Source: JBDLSO01 sp039799445
GTDB lineage: Bacteria > Patescibacteriota > Minisyncoccia > Phycocordibacterales > UBA5272
Length of the DNA: 8,191 nucleotides
Reading direction: 5' to 3'
Assembly (NCBI GenBank): GCA_039799445.1
Contig: JBDLSO010000029.1
Coordinates: 1 to 8,191, forward strand
The position numbers were made by a program, and so were the translations under genes. Below the pieces are notes generated by a model. The model was given only the letters and a program-made list of their open reading frames with translations, had not been told where the DNA came from and searched no databases. This document shows, piece by piece, positions 4,177 to 8,191 of the stretch. Each line of letters begins with the position of its first letter. The stretch's first letter is position 1.

Positions 4177-6117
4177 TTAAATTATCACCTTCTTCTTAAG
4201 TGGTATATTGTGCGCTATTAGAATCTGTTCATATTCTGGCTGTTCTAATGTCTCCACCTCAACCAACTTCTCTGCAATAGCATCAAGTACTACTCTGTAT
4301 TCAGACAATACTTTCTTTGTTTTTTCATACCCTTCGCGCATAATTCTTGCTACCTCTTCATCTATTTGCTTCGCGAGATCTCCACTTATCTCTGCTGATA
4401 CCCCCTCTCCGAACATGGTACGTCCTTTCCCAGCTTCAAATGCAATAGGTCCAAACTTATCACTCATACCATAGCGAGTCACCATTTCTCTTGCCATTGC
4501 TGATGAGACTTGTAAGTCATTTGATGGTCCAGTAGTCACATCCCCCATTATCATTTCTTCTGCTACATATCCGCCGAGCGATACTGCGATATCATCCAAG
4601 AAAGCTTTCTTTGATTGTAGTCTACGTTCATCGAGTGGTAGCTTCAAAGTATATCCGCCTGTTCGACCGCGGGCGATAATAGAAATCTTGTGTACTGGGT
4701 CAGAATGCTCGAGCACACTTGCAACAAGCGCATGCCCACCCTCGTGATATGCAGTGAGACGTTTTTCTTCTTTGCTCATAATATGTGAAAGTCTTTCTGG
4801 ACCAAGCATCACTTTTTCAATAGAACGAAGTAGGTCGTCTTGGGTTATTTCTTTTCTGTCTTTTCGAGCTGCAAGTATTGCACCCTCATTCATCAGAGAT
4901 TCCAAGTCTGCACCCGAGAACCCTGGGGTTCTCTCTGCTATTGTGGTGATATTCACATCACTTGCAAACGGTTTTTTCTTTGCATGAACATTCATGATAG
5001 CTTCTCTGTCGGATCTATCTGGAAGATCTAGAGTCACCCTCCTATCGAATCTACCTGGGCGAAGCAATGCTGGGTCGAGCACATCTGCTCTATTGGTTGC
5101 CGCCATTACTATCACTGATGTACTTGGCTCAAAACCGTCCATTTCAACAAGTATTTGATTGAGTGTTTGCTCACGTTCGTCATTGCCCCCACCTACACCA
5201 ACACCACGTACTCGCCCCACAGCATCTATCTCGTCGATGAATATGATAGCCGGTGCTGCTTTTTTGGCCATTGCAAAGAGGTCGCGTACACGTGATGCCC
5301 CGACTCCCACAAACATCTCTACAAATTCACTACCAGATAAGTGAAAGAATGGCACCCCTGCTTCGCCTGCGACTGCTCGCGCCATGAGTGTCTTTCCAGT
5401 TCCAGGAGAACCAAAGAGCAATGCTCCTTTTGGTATCTTGGCACCAATGTCGAGAAATTTCTGCGGATTTTTCAAAAAGTCTACAATCTCAAGTAGTTCT
5501 ATTTTTGCTTCTTTGTTGCCAGCAACATCAGCAAAGGTTACTTTTTGACTTGCGTCATTTGGGTCGATAATACGCGCTTTTGATTGTCCAAAACTAAATG
5601 CTTGGGCTGCACCACCACTTTTTGCTTGTCTTGAAATCCACCAGATAAAGAATCCGATAAAGAGTATTGGGATAATAATAGGGATTAAGTTTAGCCAAAA
5701 TAGAGGGCCTGTGTCGCGTTTTACTTCGATGATAGTTTGCGAAAGTTCTGCAGGTGTCACACCGTAATTTGAAAGTGTTTGTGAGAGAGAGCTTTCAATT
5801 TCTTTCTTTGCTACTTGTTTGACACCACCTTTTTTGGTTATTTGTAGTTCTTCGCCTGAGACTACTACCTTTTCTACTTCATTGGCCTTTATAGAAGCAA
5901 CCAAGGTCGACATTGTGACTTGCTCTGGCTTGGTATTAGTGTTTCCAACCAAAAGACCATAGAGACTGGCAATAACCAAGAATACTATCAGCATATTTAC
6001 CATATTGCCGAGTGGTGTCTGTGTATTTTTGCCTTTTGGTTTTTTGCTCAGAAATGGAATAGGCAATTCTACTTTTTTCTTTTTGAGTTGTTTTTTACTT
6101 TGCTTACGTTCTTTCAT
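4177..6117 (-). CDS. ftsH: ATP-dependent zinc metalloprotease FtsH
   Basis: FtsH is a membrane-anchored hexameric AAA+ protease that degrades misfolded membrane proteins and selected cytosolic proteins. In 646 residues there is a lysine-rich cytosolic head (1-37), TM1 (about 38-57), an extracytoplasmic domain (58-138) and TM2 (about 139-161). The AAA module has Walker A GSPGTGKT (236-243), pore motif MFVGVG (268-273), Walker B IIFIDEID (291-298) and the second region of homology NRADVLDPALLRPGRFDR (342-359) with arginine fingers at 354 and 357. The M41 peptidase has HEGGH (458-462) with zinc ligands H458 and H462, catalytic E459, and the third ligand D534 in GPSNDL. The usual motif is HEAGH, so A to G is a mild variant. 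The basic head is longer than in E. coli FtsH, whose TM1 starts almost at the N-terminus. The ATG start lies 6 nt after a TATACT box, implying a leaderless mRNA. Confidence 0.98.
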   Translation of the reverse strand: MKERKQSKKQLKKKKVELPIPFLSKKPKGKNTQTPLGNMVNMLIVFLVIASLYGLLVGNTNTKPEQVTMSTLVASIKANEVEKVVVSGEELQITKKGGVKQVAKKEIESSLSQTLSNYGVTPAELSQTIIEVKRDTGPLFWLNLIPIIIPILFIGFFIWWISRQAKSGGAAQAFSFGQSKARIIDPNDASQKVTFADVAGNKEAKIELLEIVDFLKNPQKFLDIGAKIPKGALLFGSPGTGKTLMARAVAGEAGVPFFHLSGSEFVEMFVGVGASRVRDLFAMAKKAAPAIIFIDEIDAVGRVRGVGVGGGNDEREQTLNQILVEMDGFEPSTSVIVMAATNRADVLDPALLRPGRFDRRVTLDLPDRSDREAIMNVHAKKKPFASDVNITTIAERTPGFSGADLESLMNEGAILAARKDRKEITQDDLLRSIEKVMLGPERLSHIMSKEEKRLTAYHEGGHALVASVLEHSDPVHKISIIARGRTGGYTLKLPLDERRLQSKKAFLDDIAVSLGGYVAEEMIMGDVTTGPSNDLQVSSAMAREMVTRYGMSDKFGPIAFEAGKGRTMFGEGVSAEISGDLAKQIDEEVARIMREGYEKTKKVLSEYRVVLDAIAEKLVEVETLEQPEYEQILIAHNIPLKKKVII

Positions 6118-6123
6118 ATAACT

Positions 6124-6132
6124 AGTATATCA
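6124..6132 (-). promoter_or_regulatory. Extended -10 promoter of ftsH (leaderless)
   Basis: On the minus strand TGA-TATACT (TATACT at 6124-6129) ends 6 nt before the ATG at 6117. The -35 region (about 6147-6152, TTTTCG) is weak. No Shine-Dalgarno sequence lies between. The TGATATACT string is identical to that of the MBL-fold gene. Confidence 0.6.
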
Positions 6133-6172
6133 TACGCTCACTGTGTCGAAAAACGATGTATATTCATCAGGA

Positions 6173-6198
6173 ATATATGCATTCAAAAATGCATATAT
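6173..6198. repeat. AT-rich 11-bp inverted repeat upstream of ftsH
   Basis: ATATATGCATT (6173-6183) and AATGCATATAT (6188-6198) are perfect inverted arms around CAAA. It lies about 55 bp before the ftsH start, just past the aquaporin terminator. It could be a second weak terminator hairpin or a protein-binding site in front of ftsH. No known operator was recognised. Confidence 0.45.
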
Positions 6199-6204
6199 AC
6201 TCCA

Positions 6205-6240
6205 AATACACAAAAATGCCCAGAGGCATTTTTGTGTATT
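6205..6240 (-). terminator. Terminator of the aquaporin gene
   Basis: A perfect 16-bp stem (6205-6220 with 6225-6240) has a CAGA/TCTG tetraloop. Its inner core is AAAAATGCC/GGCATTTTT, so the T run is part of the stem. It lies 27 bp past the aquaporin stop and separates that unit from ftsH. Confidence 0.75.
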
Positions 6241-6267
6241 GTGTATTCTTGTTCTGCATTCTTTGAA

Positions 6268-6927
6268 TTACGCTTCTGGATGCTGCATGAAACGATATAG
6301 GTAGAATGCGAGTACTGCTCCTACTATTGGAGCAACGATAAATAGCCATAGATAGCTTATTGCTGGCCCACCTGCGAAAAACGCAACACCGAAACTTCTT
6401 GCTGGATTCACTCCTGTATTGGTAAGTGGAATCGAAATAAGGTGAATCAAAGTCAAAGTTGCACCAAGAGTTATACCTGCGAATCCTTTTGGAAAACGAG
6501 CTGCTGTCGTTTCAATTGCAACGAGACAAAGTACCATAGTGAGTAGCATTTCTATCAAGAAGCCTGATAGTACTGTAGTATTATTCAAAAGTGCATTTGA
6601 AGCAAATCCAACAGTGCTTATAGTAGTGCCTTGAGCGATGATAAACAAAATAAATCCTCCTATAAGTGCGCCTAGGAATTGAGCTACGATGTAGAGCCCT
6701 GTTACTTTTTTGTTAAGTTTGTGCGTGAGAGTCATCGCTATAGTCACTGCTGGATTGAAGTGCCCACCACTGATATGCCCAAAGGCATATATAATAAGTG
6801 TCAGCGATAGACCAAAAGCGATAGCAGTGCCCAATTGTCCAAAATATGCCCCCGAAAATATTGCTGCACCACAAGCTCCTATAACAAGGATAGCGGTACC
6901 GATACATTCTGCTAAATATGCTTTCAT
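6268..6927 (-). CDS. aqpZ: Aquaporin Z-type water channel
   Basis: This is a MIP-family channel for rapid water movement across the cytoplasmic membrane. The 219 residues carry the two NPA half-helices, SGGHFNPAVT (NPA 58-60) and GVNPARSFG (NPA 174-176), within a six-helix duplicated fold. The selectivity-filter positions match the water-specific pattern of E. coli AqpZ: F38 (20 before the first NPA), H162 (12 before the second), T171 and R177. The stretch LIHLISIPLTNTGVNPARS is very close to AqpZ. A glycerol channel would have a smaller residue in place of H162. The length is normal for AqpZ-type channels (about 230). The ATG at 6927 has no evident Shine-Dalgarno sequence. It is apparently a single-gene unit between its terminator and a gene remnant. 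Confidence 0.96.
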   Translation of the reverse strand: MKAYLAECIGTAILVIGACGAAIFSGAYFGQLGTAIAFGLSLTLIIYAFGHISGGHFNPAVTIAMTLTHKLNKKVTGLYIVAQFLGALIGGFILFIIAQGTTISTVGFASNALLNNTTVLSGFLIEMLLTMVLCLVAIETTAARFPKGFAGITLGATLTLIHLISIPLTNTGVNPARSFGVAFFAGGPAISYLWLFIVAPIVGAVLAFYLYRFMQHPEA

Positions 6928-6973
6928 ATTGTGTTATGTGTGTACTGTTTAATTATTCTAATAAGATACATAT

Positions 6974-6982
6974 AGTATGACA
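6974..6982 (-). promoter_or_regulatory. Possible promoter of the aquaporin gene
   Basis: On the minus strand TGT-CATACT (CATACT at 6974-6979) resembles the extended -10 boxes of the neighbours but would leave a leader of about 40 nt. An alternative CATAAC lies just 5 nt before the ATG. Neither has a clear -35. Confidence 0.3.
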
Positions 6983-7019
6983 CAAAGTAGGACAAAAAGT
7001 ATAGTATCCGCTGCCCATA

Positions 7020-7220
7020 TTACTTCACTCTATTGATCTCTTTTTTTCTCAATCCAAAAGTGAGCGCAATGGCTATGATATTACATATCATAGTATACAA
7101 TATCGCCTGCTGACTTGCGCTAGTAACACCACGTCCGATTTGCTCTTGTATATGTGATTCAATTTTTTTGTATGACGCTACGTACTCTGTGCGTATTTCT
7201 GACGGAATACGATGAGTAAG
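7020..7220 (-). pseudogene. C-terminal remnant of a membrane protein (possibly a transporter)
   Basis: An open frame from 7220 to a TAA at 7020-7022 encodes about 66 residues with protein-like composition. It begins LTHRIPSEIRTEYVASYKK, has a polar helix (KKIESHIQEQIGRG), one hydrophobic segment AILYTMICNIIAIALTFGL, and a basic tail RKKEINRVK. The frame stays open back to 7283 but contains no ATG, GTG or TTG near its beginning; the only in-frame ATG is inside the hydrophobic segment. Upstream is AT-rich sequence and then the NlpC terminator. The best reading is the C-terminus of a decayed transporter-like protein: a final membrane helix followed by a basic cytosolic tail suits an MFS-type permease, but this is a guess. 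Alternatively it is an intact small protein with a rare start such as ATT. Confidence 0.45.
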
Positions 7221-7293
7221 TAATACGTATTTATTTTTTATTTAATCTGTATGTAAATATACACTATATGATTTGAGAGTGTATCAATACCTA

Positions 7294-7323
7294 TAAAAAA
7301 CCACCGCGCTTGTGCGCGGTGGT
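7294..7323 (-). terminator. Terminator of the NlpC/P60 gene
   Basis: ACCACCGCGC (7300-7309) pairs perfectly with GCGCGGTGGT (7314-7323) around a TTGT/ACAA loop. On the minus strand the stem is followed by a T6 run. It starts about 20 bp past the stop codon at 7343-7345. The GC-rich stem and T run make this a textbook intrinsic terminator. Confidence 0.92.
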
Positions 7324-7342
7324 AGCCTTGGTGGGAGTACTC

Positions 7343-8122
7343 TTATGCGATAACTCGCCTGATACACGCAAGTATATGAGTTTGAGTACCCCTTTTGTCA
7401 GAGATACCTTTTTCGGTAAGTGTATCAACACGTACCTCATCGAACCCTTTGGCGTGAATAATCTTTCCGCCTGGAAACACGATTCCCACATGGGTAATAC
7501 TGCCAGCTTGGTTTTTGAAAAAAGCCAAGTCGCCAATAAGCTTATTTTCAAATGGAACTTCTTCCCCGTGAAAAGCTTGTTGACTCGCATTGCGTGGGAG
7601 AGACACCCCAACAAAACGATATACTACCTGCGTAAATCCAGAGCAGTCCACACCATATATTGAGCGACCTCCCCAAGAATACAATGTCCCGAGGAATTTT
7701 TGTGCAAAATCCTGCACCACTCTCCTTCTTTTATGAGCAGGCAACTCCACACTGTTTCTCTTTTTTCCTGAAACAATACGAGGTTCCATATCACGGAGCG
7801 CACCTGGCAATGGTGTCCCAAGCGAAACTTCTCTCACTTGAAAATCAGGAGTGAAGTACCTCATTTTTGCTGTTCGAGAGCTGACGAATACATTTCCAGA
7901 ATGTAGTCGCTTGAAATCTTTTTCACTGATTCCACAAATTTGATTGCGACCAATCCAGCCCTGATATTCGTCATGCCCACACTGAATCTGAATCCACTCA
8001 CCCTCTTCTGGACCTAGCACTTTTACTGTTTCAAATAAAAGTAATTCAGACCCTCTTTCAGCTGAAAAGGATGGTTTTTCTTGGACATTTACTCGTTGCT
8101 GTATCACAATACCGTATTTCAT
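7343..8122 (-). CDS. SH3b-NlpC/P60 (C40) cell-wall peptidase
   Basis: A predicted cysteine peptidase that cleaves peptidoglycan stem peptides, typically the gamma-D-Glu to diamino-acid bond. The 259 residues contain an N-terminal SH3b-like domain (about 3-62: VNVQEKPS, then GEWIQIQ and GWIGRNQ), a linker with a second degenerate SH3b-like stretch (about 75-125), and the NlpC/P60 domain (about 133-259). C160 in YGVDCSGF is the nucleophile, H211 in THVGIV the base, and H223 in IIHAKG the third residue. FLGTLYSWGGRS and SLPRNASQQ are typical of SH3-C40 peptidases of Bacteroidota and related groups. There is no signal peptide or membrane anchor, so it must be exported by another route or act on peptidoglycan fragments in the cytosol. 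A GTG at 8164 is possible, but the ATG at 8122 has GGAAAG 9 nt upstream and starts at the SH3b boundary. Confidence 0.93.
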   Translation of the reverse strand: MKYGIVIQQRVNVQEKPSFSAERGSELLLFETVKVLGPEEGEWIQIQCGHDEYQGWIGRNQICGISEKDFKRLHSGNVFVSSRTAKMRYFTPDFQVREVSLGTPLPGALRDMEPRIVSGKKRNSVELPAHKRRRVVQDFAQKFLGTLYSWGGRSIYGVDCSGFTQVVYRFVGVSLPRNASQQAFHGEEVPFENKLIGDLAFFKNQAGSITHVGIVFPGGKIIHAKGFDEVRVDTLTEKGISDKRGTQTHILACIRRVIA

Positions 8123-8131
8123 GTGTTTTTT

Positions 8132-8137
8132 CTTTCC
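8132..8137 (-). promoter_or_regulatory. Ribosome binding site of the NlpC/P60 gene
   Basis: GGAAAG lies 9 nt before the ATG at 8122 and decides for that start over the GTG at 8164. It is the only convincing Shine-Dalgarno-like sequence before a gene in this window. Confidence 0.5.
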
Positions 8138-8169
8138 ATTGATTGTTAGTGTGCTACTACACACTTCAA

Positions 8170-8178
8170 CTTATACCA
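8170..8178 (-). promoter_or_regulatory. Extended -10 promoter of the NlpC/P60 gene
   Basis: TGG-TATAAG (TATAAG at 8170-8175) is an extended -10. It predicts a start near 8163 and a leader of about 40 nt, unlike the leaderless genes elsewhere in the window. The -35 region would fall beyond the right edge. Confidence 0.45.
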
Positions 8179-8191
8179 TACATTTTTTGGT

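Noticed and set aside
5920..6300. A 126-residue plus-strand frame spanning the ftsH start and the aquaporin terminator.
   Set aside because: It crosses a promoter, two hairpins and two gene ends on the other strand, and reads as low-quality shadow sequence.
7023..7091. A 23-residue membrane peptide starting at the in-frame ATG, with a TATACT directly upstream.
   Set aside because: The -10 would touch the ATG with no room for a transcript start, and the residues read as the end of a longer protein. The 9-bp palindrome at 7073-7093 lies inside this frame and is probably chance.

Overview
The window reads as a chromosomal segment of a small-genome, moderately AT-rich bacterium. It most resembles a member of the Candidate Phyla Radiation (Patescibacteria, Parcubacteria-like). 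That assignment is inferred from the gene set, from a divergent MBL-fold protein of a type I associate with that group, from the scarcity of Shine-Dalgarno sites, and from a tRNA-Ile with a UAU anticodon and no encoded CCA. No ribosomal marker is present to confirm it.

Layout: a strong hairpin (6-35) ends a minus-strand MBL-fold gene (78-698). Divergent promoters in 699-900 serve that gene and a small plus-strand membrane protein (901-1269). recG (1320-3524) follows, then tRNA-Ile(UAU) (3604-3677) and its terminator. Next comes about 470 bp without any protein gene (3680-4150) that is rich in strong inverted repeats. Converging from the right on the minus strand are ftsH (4177-6117), an aqpZ-type aquaporin (6268-6927), the C-terminal remnant of a membrane protein without a usable start (about 7020-7220), and an SH3b-NlpC/P60 cell-wall peptidase (7343-8122).

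The housekeeping content covers fork rescue (RecG), membrane proteolysis (FtsH), water flux (aquaporin), peptidoglycan cleavage (NlpC/P60) and decoding of AUA. There is no obvious shared pathway. Most genes appear to be separate transcription units, each with its own promoter and terminator.

The most unusual part is 3680-4150. It carries a perfect 21-bp direct copy of the tRNA 3' end (4074-4094) and a 13-bp inverted copy of the T arm (3988-4000). A perfect extended -10 box (TGATATAAT) predicts a transcript beginning exactly at that inverted copy, and the transcript would close on the direct copy as a three-way junction. Upstream of it lies a second structured candidate RNA with mutually exclusive hairpins and its own terminator. 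I could not assign either to a known RNA family. A second theme is leaderless expression: at least four genes have a -10 element (TATACT or TATATA, three of four preceded by TGA) only 6-8 nt before the start codon, with no ribosome binding site.
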